Position numbers and translations under genes: made by a program
The notes under the pieces: model-generated
Told to the model about the DNA's origin: nothing
The model's database searches: none
Seen by the model: the letters and a program-made list of their open reading frames with translations, nothing else
Shown here: positions 26,101 to 33,025 of the stretch, in pieces
Numbering within the stretch: position 1 is the first letter of the stretch
Layout: each line of letters opens with the position of its first letter
DNA from: an uncultured Thermoguttaceae bacterium
GTDB taxonomy: Bacteria; Planctomycetota; Planctomycetia; Pirellulales; Thermoguttaceae
Assembly: GCA_934725735.1 (NCBI GenBank)
Contig: CAKVCP010000011.1
Coordinates: 1-33,239, forward strand
Length of the DNA: 33,239 nucleotides
Direction: 5' to 3'

Positions 26101-29021
26101 CGCGCGTCTACGCCCCCTTCGTCGATCAGACCGCGACGGTCGTCCTCTATCCTTCCCGCGCGCTCACGTCCCTCGTCGCTAATATTGACGCGTCCTCCGA
26201 CGTCTTTTTCATGGAGCTCGACGCCCCTGAGCTTTTGGAGATCGAAGAAATCTCCCTCGTCGACGAACTCGGAACGCCCCTTGCAACGCCCGAATCGATC
26301 GTCTCCGAGGATGGGCTCTCTTTGATTTTCGACTCCGGTCTGCGCGGAAAAGCGACGCTCAAGGTCGTCGCGAAGACGCGCGTCGCCGTCGATTTGGAGA
26401 CGAAACTGCCCGTGCTACGCGTCAAGGACGGGCTCGCGTCGAAACGTTATCTCCGCCTATATTGCGCTCCGAACGTCTGCTTCGATTGGACGACTCCCCC
26501 GACCGACTGGACGGCGCTTCCTCTGTCAAGCTTTGCGGAGCTCGGGTACGAGCCCGCCGACGCGCGACGCGTCGCCGTCTATCAGATCGACGAGGGGAGC
26601 GCGGCACTCGACGACGTCGAAGAAGAACGCGCGACTCCTCTCGCCGAGTCGCAAGAGAACGCGCAGGGAGGCGTCCCGACGCGCGAATTGATCCTCCAAG
26701 AAATCATGGCCGAGGAGCCGCAGAGTCCGGAACAGCCCGCGAAAGACCCCGTCGAACCTCTCCTCATTCCGCGCGTGAACGCGCCCGCCCTGGTTGGAGA
26801 AGAACGCGTCTTTCTCTATCCGGTTGCGAGTCCCGCGTCCTCGGATCGCGAACGCGGCGATCTTTGGAAAGCGGCGTACGAACTACGCTTCAAGGAGAAG
26901 AGCGGACGCGTCGACCGACTCTACGTCGTCGCCGACGACTTATTCGCGCTCGATCCTCTCCCGACGAACTCCCTCTTTAGCGTCTCCGAAACGACGAACG
27001 ACGCGGGGACGAAACTCCTCGTTTTTGAGGCGAAGAATATCCTTCCGCGCGGCGAGAAGAACGTCGAACTCCTTTTTACGGCGACGTATAAGGGGGATCC
27101 GGGCGCGGTCGCCGCTCCTAAGTTTAAACTCGCGACCTCCGACCTGTACGAAGATTTTGCGGAGGTGAGCCGCTACGCCTTCTTGGCGACCCTGCACGGC
27201 AAAACGCCGATCGAATGGACGATCCGCAATATGCGCAAGGAGAACGATCCGCGCTTGACGATGGATCGCGAACGCGGCGAGTTGATCGGCGCGATGAGTC
27301 CGGGAGTGCGCGCGTTGGCGGTCAACGGGAGCACGGGGCGTTCGAGCGCGGAGATGGAGGACGTCGCCGTCTATTCCGCGTTGCCGGCGGTCGTCGAGCA
27401 GGCCGCGAGGGTGGGGAGCGTCTATTTCGAACGTTTCTTCTGCGAAGAAAACGCCTCCGCGAGACTCTCGACTTTTTCCGATCGGATGACGATCGAATTG
27501 GCGAAACACTCCTTTTACGTGAACGAGCGCCGCGATATCTTCGGAAACGCCGTCTTCATGCTCAAGTCGGGGGAGGCGAATCGTTGCGTCGTCGTCGCGC
27601 CGCCGGGGTGCCGCATCCTTGAGGCGAAGGTCAACGGCGCGCGGAGACTCGTCGAACGCGCTTCCGATCCGGTCGAGTATCCTGCGGAAGAGCTCCCTGG
27701 CGACGCCGACGAAGCGCAGGAAGCTCCTAACGACGATCTCGATCAAGAGACGCGCTGGATCGTCGAGCTCGACCAAACGCGCTACGTGAAGCGCCTAGAA
27801 ATCACCTTCCGCGCGAAAGGGGTTAAGGAGACGAAAGCGACCCTCTTTAGAACCCTCCGTCGAGGCGGCGAAACCTTTGACGTCAACTTCTTACGAATTG
27901 AAGACTCCGAGACGATCCGCTCCTTCTGGATCTGCGCGTTCGAGGATTACGACTCCGAATATGGCGACGCGCGATGGCGAATCGCGCAGACCGTTCGCGA
28001 TGGAAACGGCGCGACGGAGGCGCGTAAGACCTTTGAGAAGGACGCGCGACCCGTCCTCGTCGGGGAATTGACGAACGTGTTCGGACGATTGAGAATCGAA
28101 GATTCCGCGGCGCTTTTGGCCGCGTATGAGAACGACGTCGCTCTTTTAGGGGAAGGAACCGACGATCTTGAACGCCTCCGCGCCAGATGGCTGGACTTAT
28201 GGCGCGAAAACGTCGACGACTCCGTTCCCTTAGCGGACACTTCCCAGAACGCCGCATTCTTGGTTCTCAGCGATTCTGTTCTCGACGCCCTCGTCGTGAT
28301 TAACAACGGCGAAGAAGTCTCCCGCGAGCGAATCGATTCTTCCTTCCCGTCCCCGAACTGGAGCGCGACGCGTCTGACCGACGTCGCCGCCGCTTACGAA
28401 CGCGTCTTCGAATCTTTGGGACGCGTCGGCCTGAAGGATAAGTTCCCGGTCTCGCCCCCTACCAGTTTATGGACTCTACACTCCGCCGCATACGCGCGCG
28501 CTCTCGTGGGCGCCGACGACGTCGAGCCCATAGCCCTCAGGATAACCTCGCGTCCGAAACCCTTCGACTTCCTGGCGTCTCCGTACGCCGCCGCCGTCTT
28601 CCTCCTCATGGCGACCGCCGCGCTCATCCAGCTTCTCGACTCCAGCGCTCGCGCGAAAAAAGGATTGAGAGGGATGGCGCATGTCGCGCTCGTCTTCCTA
28701 TGGGCGGTCTTCTTCTTCTTCTTCGGATGGTCCTCCGTCGCTTTTGTCGGCGCGCTCGTCCTCGTCGTCGCCCCCGCGCTATGCCGCTTCGCGGTCGATT
28801 TCAAACGCGCCGACGCGTCCGAACGTCCCGAAAACGCCAAGTATTCCGAGCGTAGCGCAGAAGAGTCCCCTTCCAGCGAGGAAAACGTCGTCGCGAGAAT
28901 CTTCGAACGACAAAAGCGCCCCGACGGCACGACCACCGCGGCGCTCGGAAATATTTCCCAGTACGTTAAGACGGACTTGAACGACGACTCCGACGACGAC
29001 GTGCATGAGTTCATCGACTAG
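20175..29021 (+). CDS. Giant fused two-module membrane-anchored protein of unknown function (modules 2 and 3)
   Basis: A 2948-residue protein I cannot assign. The start at 20175 gives a signal peptide (LKLVLMPLRAFCVILAVGLF, cut after MRAQ); the open frame extends to 19971 inside the upstream gene, but that part is out-of-frame overlap. Module 2: motif YRFWMVPQ near residue 90, a beta-rich region, and three hydrophobic helices near 1407-1427, 1435-1453 and 1456-1476. A basic cytoplasmic-type linker (KRDRKKKKRF near 1500) leads to module 3: a hydrophobic anchor MPILLVAILMTLASLGVVA from residue 1570, FRVFVPTD near 1603, another beta-rich region and three helices near 2801-2822 and 2833-2875, then an acidic tail ending DDDVHEFID. 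The topology is self-consistent, with both large domains outside. No protease, lectin or sugar-hydrolase motif is visible. Role unknown; surface or envelope structure is a guess. Confidence 0.8.
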   Translation: MTPLKLVLMPLRAFCVILAVGLFADVMRAQDLYSSGNSNSTSSANVSLEEFPRLDGSNSAPFLPEPTPAPTFEKKNPKASSESDADSFPGYRFWMVPQASVDHWPWGGGKYLPIESSAFKEWQRTTRLRAQLDDYVGGKSFSGVVSNLTLDATFDGVSLSGVARLKTDAVALQNGKGPDFNTPPLPDFALAVSYSDDEKKDPLDLLASYSDGLTYLPNAETRERVFNWSLRGKTESSDATSFNFDFRSVLSAELILRVDPAMRIDATGAIVFPLPQDEGEESGGKRGWRVLFNGGTATKLTIYRQAAADSAVRKIGFRQSSSYKIALVGVEASSRFDFETSKGVPAEVDLILEPGLSLLSLEWGSAVDLRPTETTTDPDGSTRVHVRAPFDASTDLGALRATLFAPLWIGEKRLPTIRMEASNLEWRESILRVGIQEPLALTRAVPVDAVQARDTSRARAENQGVAVFKLFKPDASVNLSVRRPEARPAFDSATDSYFSSNEVSAKTTLFLDLNGQDWRRVLIPVAEGWDVDSVQAAQDGSLTWSRTNGQARDLCLSFKNPPESGATRVLVSARYINPIEERALVDRFSPVDLSAVLVGAHALSIRTDSSFQARLTTADGKPLTPRKVEPKCLFSESQLREATPLDPGAARLWIGDQTVGLYANLENVRSNYSIAASCRALVDSDSIRETWKLRCAPVAGMRVDRVVFFVMPARQSPGEEESESAYNGFFYEDYAWSWSTANEPDRVYEAIPLSREEAAAVRAPAGADAYEIKLATTRSVPFELNLFLYAPTQTDRRVPLVFFPDADAPSVEFVVEAPPRVLFKTRATSLVETTAPIQTQETAATLRKAFRYDPTAVFSVDAEAEIAERASKQGDESDGKNAPRPALYASNSAIPSLELFILDNAESKGSGALSSNSLCWFQNVDSYYQVEGAVNHCATFYLENRGRSSIRILLTIPASKRRDALSQDLANTPTDDEYLPDPRRDEALSNPDFFNPEYGNVDDWTYVSSGPVYRGVNAVWADDERAPWTLWRIPPAPDGSERYAVDVRLLAKKRLLRLEFDFRDEYDEPLGSGQLIRPIRIECDVPVLSGVWNAWFPPQYQARRRYFANASARPGLIARAKNLVNSAFFSFRDKEEIKTIADRFASRLGNDFALRFAIGESRRFETPASLPVSSSSAENSAGTPESEKSAARSFSGAALAPATWGDVVGSPSLVASLFAPPAAERRNSPFENDDKKKQEPPQEGIDSPFGRIKLSRVETSLLVDRYALACVGVSPATLLPTVDETEPIERANRIFEESALILLFVAPDLAVVTTCDVLIRQFDVAFENVNGSSIYRVVSAADARRLRFEIADPATRRYLRPAEWKSQRAQISPWALASAARQVPFVQGWTLVSTPFGRIGEGVYIVNRYLLVACSFFGLVAYVLFIWKRSFATPRFLIGSMGVSLAILCAARYEMEALATGAFVGAAGLFLLNFARVFASAPARKKTADSKNSLDDAKRDRKKKKRFLCGLFLRGDKKTQTPPPAPVLREPSVSEEGFVDLKNMTQEELNYVRYGSEGNPPLKGREGRVMPILLVAILMTLASLGVVANSLRAAAPSDDYREPFRVFVPTDEKNRPTGEYYWVDSAFYDKIRADLRQRPRERSWRVVDALYEGVVNYNSFSDTTTLFSLKATYLVVLDEPAVTISLPAVQLASEGGARFDKQTIPASYGEDGKEIFFELQAAPGPHVLELALAPPQFFEITSKLAIPILPVPSARLELDVSADVPALDSPTALGKVERTARRFSAELGPVDSLSLVKFDSGKTSEKAELDVEQYMLMRPRAAQTDLRAELRCQAIGGKIDAVEILCDPAFSYSGFCRCDSAEIESVEAPTARNAAMRIAFKEPVAGAFILNLDFVARNFAGVGAIPLPRIAAKDARVVKNWLAVAPESDVFCATPNASTELIAPFLSTWGSVDAKIVGAYDLGAAPLDVPAISASPRVYAPFVDQTATVVLYPSRALTSLVANIDASSDVFFMELDAPELLEIEEISLVDELGTPLATPESIVSEDGLSLIFDSGLRGKATLKVVAKTRVAVDLETKLPVLRVKDGLASKRYLRLYCAPNVCFDWTTPPTDWTALPLSSFAELGYEPADARRVAVYQIDEGSAALDDVEEERATPLAESQENAQGGVPTRELILQEIMAEEPQSPEQPAKDPVEPLLIPRVNAPALVGEERVFLYPVASPASSDRERGDLWKAAYELRFKEKSGRVDRLYVVADDLFALDPLPTNSLFSVSETTNDAGTKLLVFEAKNILPRGEKNVELLFTATYKGDPGAVAAPKFKLATSDLYEDFAEVSRYAFLATLHGKTPIEWTIRNMRKENDPRLTMDRERGELIGAMSPGVRALAVNGSTGRSSAEMEDVAVYSALPAVVEQAARVGSVYFERFFCEENASARLSTFSDRMTIELAKHSFYVNERRDIFGNAVFMLKSGEANRCVVVAPPGCRILEAKVNGARRLVERASDPVEYPAEELPGDADEAQEAPNDDLDQETRWIVELDQTRYVKRLEITFRAKGVKETKATLFRTLRRGGETFDVNFLRIEDSETIRSFWICAFEDYDSEYGDARWRIAQTVRDGNGATEARKTFEKDARPVLVGELTNVFGRLRIEDSAALLAAYENDVALLGEGTDDLERLRARWLDLWRENVDDSVPLADTSQNAAFLVLSDSVLDALVVINNGEEVSRERIDSSFPSPNWSATRLTDVAAAYERVFESLGRVGLKDKFPVSPPTSLWTLHSAAYARALVGADDVEPIALRITSRPKPFDFLASPYAAAVFLLMATAALIQLLDSSARAKKGLRGMAHVALVFLWAVFFFFFGWSSVAFVGALVLVVAPALCRFAVDFKRADASERPENAKYSERSAEESPSSEENVVARIFERQKRPDGTTTAALGNISQYVKTDLNDDSDDDVHEFID

Positions 29022-29029
29022 CGCGTCGC

Positions 29030-29057
29030 TTGACGCGCGTCCCTTTACGCATATAAT
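29030..29057 (+). promoter_or_regulatory. Near-consensus promoter for the repeat protein
   Basis: TTGACG (29030-29035) and TATAAT (29052-29057), 16 bases apart, start 9 bases after the stop of the giant gene. Same boxes and same spacing as the DUF1080 promoter. Confidence 0.75.
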
Positions 29058-29346
29058 GAAAGGACTATATTGCGCGAATTCCCCCGCTTGACGTCGTAAG
29101 GGAACGCGCTTACAACACTTATAGGAATATAACACGAATCCAAAACGAGAGACGATTGTGCGATCGCTCTCTGACGCGGCGCGCGCTCGACGACTCTATC
29201 ATTCGTCCGCGCGCGACGTCCTGACATTACGGGCGACGCCCGGCTCCCCCCTGGCTTCCCCACGCGCGGTTCTTCAACATGGAATTTGCTTCCCGCTAGA
29301 ACCGGCGTCCGCGCTGAATCATTTATTAGAAATAGACACGTCTGAC
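29058..29346 (+). other. Long leader of the repeat protein
   Basis: About 280 bases between the promoter and the ATG at 29347. An in-frame GTG at 29158 could extend the protein by 63 residues, but that stretch lacks the acidic/basic composition of the rest and reads like non-coding sequence. No strong Shine-Dalgarno precedes either start. No clear riboswitch fold was recognised. Confidence 0.4.
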
Positions 29347-31386
29347 ATGACACAAGAGAAAGAAAATAGCGGAAAGGACGACGTCGCCAAGCCTGTCGAC
29401 CTCGTTAACTCTTCTGACAAAGAAAAATCCGTAAACGCGTCTTCCGAAAAGAAGGCGAAAAAGTCTAGCGCGAAAAACGCGAAATCCAAGGCTGCGGAAG
29501 CGCGCGACCGCGAAGTCGGAAACAACCTTAAACGCCTTGCCGTCGTCTCCGGGTTGAACGCCCCTCAGTTCATGGACGCGACCGATCGTCTTTCCGCTCT
29601 TGATATTGGCGAACTGGCGAAGATGGCGGTGAAGGCGGAGACGGTAAAGGCGGAAATCGCGAAGGCCGCGCCGAAGCGTCGCCGACGACCCAAGCCCGCG
29701 ACCGCCGAAGAAGAGCGCGAAGAGGAGCAAACCTTCGGGAACCTCGCGCTCCAGATCGCCGCCGCGCCTCAAGCGAAGCGCGCGAAGAAGTCCGCCGCCG
29801 CGAAAACCGGCGAAGAACCTGTCGCGACCGACGCCGCGCCCGAGACTGAAGCCGAACCTTGCGCTTGTGAATCCGCGCCGTGCGACGCCGCGCCCGAGAC
29901 CGAAGCCGAGCCTTGCGCCTGCGAATCCGCGCCGTGCGACGCCGCGCCCGAGATTGAAGCCGAGCCTTGCGCCTGCGAATCCGCGCCGTGCGACGCCGCG
30001 CCCGAGACTGAAGCCGAACCTTGCGCTTGCGAATCCGCTCCTTGCGACGCCGCGCCCGAGACTGAAGCCGAACCTTGCGCTTGCGAATCCGCTCCTCGCG
30101 ACGCCGCGCCCGAAGCGGAAGCCGAGCCTTGCGCTTGCGAGGCCAAGCCTGAAAAATCGGATGACTCTGATCTCATGAACTGGGACTTCGACGATTCTTT
30201 GGAAGTCTCCTGGGGACGATCCCCCCGCGCCGACGAGCCCGCCCATGAAGATACCTTCCCCATCAATATGGACGAAGACCCCGAGAATACCGACGATCTC
30301 TTAGACGAACTCTTCGCGCGCGCGAAACATGAGGACGAAGGCGTTCAGCTCGATTTGGGCTTGCAAGAAGAGGAATCCCCTGCGGAAGAGCCCGGCGACC
30401 TGTTGAGCGTCGACGAAACTTCCGACGTCGTCGGAGAGGAGAAAGCCGAGGGGATCTCCTTCGACGATTTCTGGGGCGACTCCGAACCGTTAGAGATTTC
30501 GTGGGGGCGTCCGCGTCAGGAGAAGAAGCCCGTTAAAGAGGAGAAGAAGGCGCCCGAACCGTGCGCCGACGTTCAAGAGCCGGAACCCGAGCCCGAAGCG
30601 CAAGCCGTCGCCGAACCGGAGCCCGAACCCGCGAAGCCGTTGACCTTAGACAACCTCGATTTCAACGACGCCGACAATCTCGCCGCGTTCTTTGATTGCG
30701 GGGATTCCGAAGACCTCGGTTTCACCCCGAAAAAGGCGAAGAAAGAGGAACGCGCCGAATCGTGCGAGAAGAAATGCGCGTGTTGCTCCTCCGCGAAAGA
30801 GGACGACGAAGCGATCGAAAAGCGTGAAGAACGCGCTCCGCGTCCGCGCCGCGAACGACGCGCCGAAGAACCGGTCGAACGCGCTCCGCGCCGCAATCGT
30901 CGCGAAACCGAAGATTTTGAAGAGCCGGTCGAACGCGCTCCGCGCCGCAATCGTCGCGAAACCGAAGATTTTGAAGAGCCGGTCGAACGCGCTCCGCGTC
31001 GCAACCGTCGCGAAACCGAAGATTTTGAAGAGCCGGTCGAACGCGCTCCGCGTCGCAACCGTCGCGAATCCGAAGATTTTGAAGAGCCGGTCGAACGCGC
31101 TCCGCGTCGCAATCGTCGCGAATCCGAAGATTTTGAAGAGCCGGTCGAACGCGCTCCGCGTCGCAACCGTCGCGAAGCCGAAGACGTCGAAGAGCCTGTC
31201 GAACGCGCTCCGCGCCGCGCTCGTCGCGAAGCCGAGGAGGGGGACGAGTCGACCGAACGCGCGCCGCGTCGTCGCGAAGCTCCCGAAGGCGCCGTCAAGC
31301 CGGTTCTCCCGACGTGGGACGACGCGGTCGGGTATGTCGTCGCGTTCAATCAGAGTCGCCGATCGATGCGCGGACGCGCCAGGTGA
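29347..31386 (+). CDS. Charged low-complexity protein with two 18-residue repeat arrays
   Basis: A 679-residue protein, probably cytoplasmic (no signal or membrane segment), of no family I can name with confidence. Order: Lys/Ala-rich N-terminus; a short helical region (NNLKRLAVVSGLNAPQFMDA); basic KRRRRPKPA; about five and a half copies of an acidic Cys-rich unit containing EPCACESAPCD (residues 162-267); an acidic middle with a repeated motif ending SLEVSWGR and PLEISWGR; CEKKCACCSS; about seven copies of an Arg/Glu unit EPVERAPRRNRRETEDFE (508-633); and a non-repetitive end PTWDDAVGYVVAFNQSRR. Similar Arg-rich tails followed by a P-x-W-(E/D)(E/D)A-I/V-G segment occur in planctomycete hypothetical proteins, as I recall, so the last 30 residues may be the conserved functional part. 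RNA or protein binding is a guess. Confidence 0.7.
   Translation: MTQEKENSGKDDVAKPVDLVNSSDKEKSVNASSEKKAKKSSAKNAKSKAAEARDREVGNNLKRLAVVSGLNAPQFMDATDRLSALDIGELAKMAVKAETVKAEIAKAAPKRRRRPKPATAEEEREEEQTFGNLALQIAAAPQAKRAKKSAAAKTGEEPVATDAAPETEAEPCACESAPCDAAPETEAEPCACESAPCDAAPEIEAEPCACESAPCDAAPETEAEPCACESAPCDAAPETEAEPCACESAPRDAAPEAEAEPCACEAKPEKSDDSDLMNWDFDDSLEVSWGRSPRADEPAHEDTFPINMDEDPENTDDLLDELFARAKHEDEGVQLDLGLQEEESPAEEPGDLLSVDETSDVVGEEKAEGISFDDFWGDSEPLEISWGRPRQEKKPVKEEKKAPEPCADVQEPEPEPEAQAVAEPEPEPAKPLTLDNLDFNDADNLAAFFDCGDSEDLGFTPKKAKKEERAESCEKKCACCSSAKEDDEAIEKREERAPRPRRERRAEEPVERAPRRNRRETEDFEEPVERAPRRNRRETEDFEEPVERAPRRNRRETEDFEEPVERAPRRNRRESEDFEEPVERAPRRNRRESEDFEEPVERAPRRNRREAEDVEEPVERAPRRARREAEEGDESTERAPRRREAPEGAVKPVLPTWDDAVGYVVAFNQSRRSMRGRAR
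29830..30147 (+). repeat. 54-bp tandem repeat encoding a Cys-rich acidic unit
   Basis: Five full units and a partial sixth, each 54 bp, encode DAAPETEAEPCACESAPC with three Cys per unit. Units differ by a few bases (act/acc/att; tgt/tgc), indicating recent amplification. Confidence 0.9.
30868..31245 (+). repeat. 54-bp tandem repeat encoding an Arg/Glu unit
   Basis: Seven 54-bp units encode EPVERAPRRNRRE(T/S/A)EDFE; a degenerate eighth (ESTERAPRRREAPEG) runs to about 31290. The first five are nearly identical; the last two have drifted. Confidence 0.9.
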
Positions 31387-31414
31387 CGCGTAGGCCGTTT
31401 TTGCGAGCTTAGAG

Positions 31415-31447
31415 GACGGCGTCTGAAGAAGACGTCGTTCTTTTTTT
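31415..31447 (+). terminator. Intrinsic terminator after the repeat protein
   Basis: A 10-pair stem (31415-31424 with 31430-31439, two G-U pairs), loop GAAGA, then C and seven T, 28 bases past the stop codon. Confidence 0.82.
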
Positions 31448-32072
31448 ATGGTCGCGCGTTAGGCCGAGGGTAACGAGGGGTCGTTGGGGGGCGTCGTTTT
31501 TGAGGAAAGAAAGGTGAAATCTTTCGGGAATGAGCGCCTTTTTTTCGCGCTACAATCCGAATAGAAGGAGACGCCGATAAAACGCGCAGAGAATTTTTTA
31601 TGAAAAAGGAAAAAAAAGGGATTTCGGTTGAATTCTGAGGGAAAAATCAACGATAATCTATCCAGCGGGAAAGAAGCCGGAAGTATTCCGGGTTCTAGTT
31701 GCGCGCGAGGGTAGGGCTCCTTAGGCGGAGCGTGACCGCGCGGGCGGTACCGAGAATAGAATAATTGCCTAAGGCGGCCGATACGCGCGTTTCGAGCGCA
31801 GGCGTCTCACGCGTCGATACGCGCGACGTTGACGACGAGATCGAATAGGCGCGCCTCGGAGTGAGTTTACGATTTTTATTACAAACACGAGTTCTGAGAT
31901 CCGACGACAATCCGGCTCGTTCGCGTAGCGCGACCACGCGGCGCTTGAGTTTGCGACTCGCCTCCCACGCGAAGTTTCGCAAGCACGCCTCTGAGAAGGA
32001 TTGAAACGGCGACGCCTCATTGCGGCGGCGGTCGTTTAGCGAGCGGAAAGGGATCTTGGCAGGAGGAAAAAC
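31448..32072. other. Unexplained gap with dyads; no confident gene
   Basis: The first 200 bases are AT-rich with homopolymer runs. From about 31677 the sequence is GC-rich and full of short inverted repeats, for example CCGGAA-GTA-TTCCGG (31677-31691), CTCC/GGAG around TTAGGC (about 31717-31730), and a CCTTAGGC/GCCTAAGG pair about 40 bases apart. A minus-strand frame of 95 codons (31695-31982) has no ribosome site and ends in TAG, beyond which the same frame continues for 15 protein-like codons (NPEYFRLLSRWIDYR). It may be a decayed gene or an RNA; I recognise no tRNA, tmRNA or RNase P motif. Confidence 0.35.
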
Positions 32073-32891
32073 ATGCGACGTTTGTTCGTGCCGATTTGTT
32101 TCGGTTTACTTATCGCTCTTGGCGTTCCGAGCTTGTATGCCGGCAACCAGGAAGAGGCTAATAGAATAGCCCAGCGCCTCACTCAGCAGTATCCCCAATA
32201 CAATATTCAAGTTGCCTATCAAGAAGGCAAGGTGCGTTTGCGAGGCGAAGTCGCTTCGGAAGCGGATCGCACGGCGATCGCCGATTTTGTGCGTCGTATC
32301 CCGAAAGTTCGCGCCGTCTCCGATAAGAACATGACCGTTGTCGCGCCTGAAGTCGCGACGCCTCAGGTCGCCGAAGTTGCGCCTCAGTATTCCGAGCCCT
32401 TTGGCGAAAGACTCCGCGGCATTCGTCCGGTTCAAGCGACCGTCGCCGCGCCCGTCGTCTATGGCGCCGATGAAAACGTCGTCGCCGCTCCCGCGCCCGT
32501 CGTCGAATCCACTCCCGCTCCCGTCTACACCGGCGCGCCCGTGGGAACTCCGATCGACGCCGCGACTTCCGCTACGCGTTCCCCCAGCGATTACTTCGCT
32601 CCTCAGGGCGCTCAAACCCCGACCATGCAGAACGGTCAGCCGAATCTCCCCAATTACGCTTGGCCTTCATATGCCGAGTATCCGAACTACTCCCAGGTCG
32701 CTTATCCCAAGAATTACGAAGCGGGCGCCTTCCCTTACATCGGCCCCTTCTATCCGTATCCGGAAGCTCCTCTCGGATGGCGTAAAGTCACGATGCAGTG
32801 GCACGACGGCTACTGGTGGCTCGATTTCAACGACGGTTCTCAGAACGGTCCCTTCTCGCCTCTCTTCCGCAACAAGACCCAGTATCGTTGA
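32073..32891 (+). CDS. Secreted BON-domain protein with aromatic C-terminal tail
   Basis: A 272-residue exported protein. AGGAGG 6 bases upstream fixes the ATG at 32073. Residues 1-23 are a signal peptide (FVPICFGLLIALGVPSLYA, then GNQEE). A BON-like alpha/beta domain follows at about 25-90 (ANRIAQRLTQQ, VRLRGEVASEADRTAIADFV, KVRAVSDKNMTV), a fold thought to bind phospholipid or protein surfaces in the periplasm. The middle is Pro/Ala/Val-rich and flexible. The last 80 residues form an aromatic block (NYAWPSYAEYPNY, FPYIGPFYPYPEAPLGWRKV, WHDGYWWLDFND) typical of planctomycete BON proteins. A strong terminator follows. Probably an envelope protein; its partner is unknown. Confidence 0.88.
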   Translation: MRRLFVPICFGLLIALGVPSLYAGNQEEANRIAQRLTQQYPQYNIQVAYQEGKVRLRGEVASEADRTAIADFVRRIPKVRAVSDKNMTVVAPEVATPQVAEVAPQYSEPFGERLRGIRPVQATVAAPVVYGADENVVAAPAPVVESTPAPVYTGAPVGTPIDAATSATRSPSDYFAPQGAQTPTMQNGQPNLPNYAWPSYAEYPNYSQVAYPKNYEAGAFPYIGPFYPYPEAPLGWRKVTMQWHDGYWWLDFNDGSQNGPFSPLFRNKTQYR

Positions 32892-32923
32892 TACTCCCGA
32901 TAATTCGCGGATTTGAAAACACG

Positions 32924-32960
32924 ACGCCGGATGACGCTATGCGCGTTGTCGGCGTTTTTT
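32924..32960 (+). terminator. Intrinsic terminator after the BON gene
   Basis: ACGCCG (32924-32929) pairs with CGGCGT (32950-32955), enclosing a GC-rich inner dyad, and the stem runs into six T (32955-32960). Confidence 0.8.
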
Positions 32961-33025
32961 ATTCATATCGATCTTCAGCCTCTCCGTCTTCTCCCTCTGA
33001 GAGCGGAGTTCTCGAGGTGACTCAT

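Noticed and set aside
29158..29346. GTG-initiated N-terminal extension of the repeat protein
   Set aside because: Composition differs from the rest of the protein and there is no clear ribosome site; kept as an alternative only.
31600..31638. Twelve-codon frame MKKEKKGISVEF
   Set aside because: No convincing ribosome site or terminator, in a homopolymer-rich stretch.
31990..32006. GAAGGATTGAAAC, like the end of a CRISPR repeat
   Set aside because: Single copy, no second repeat or spacer pattern and no cas genes.
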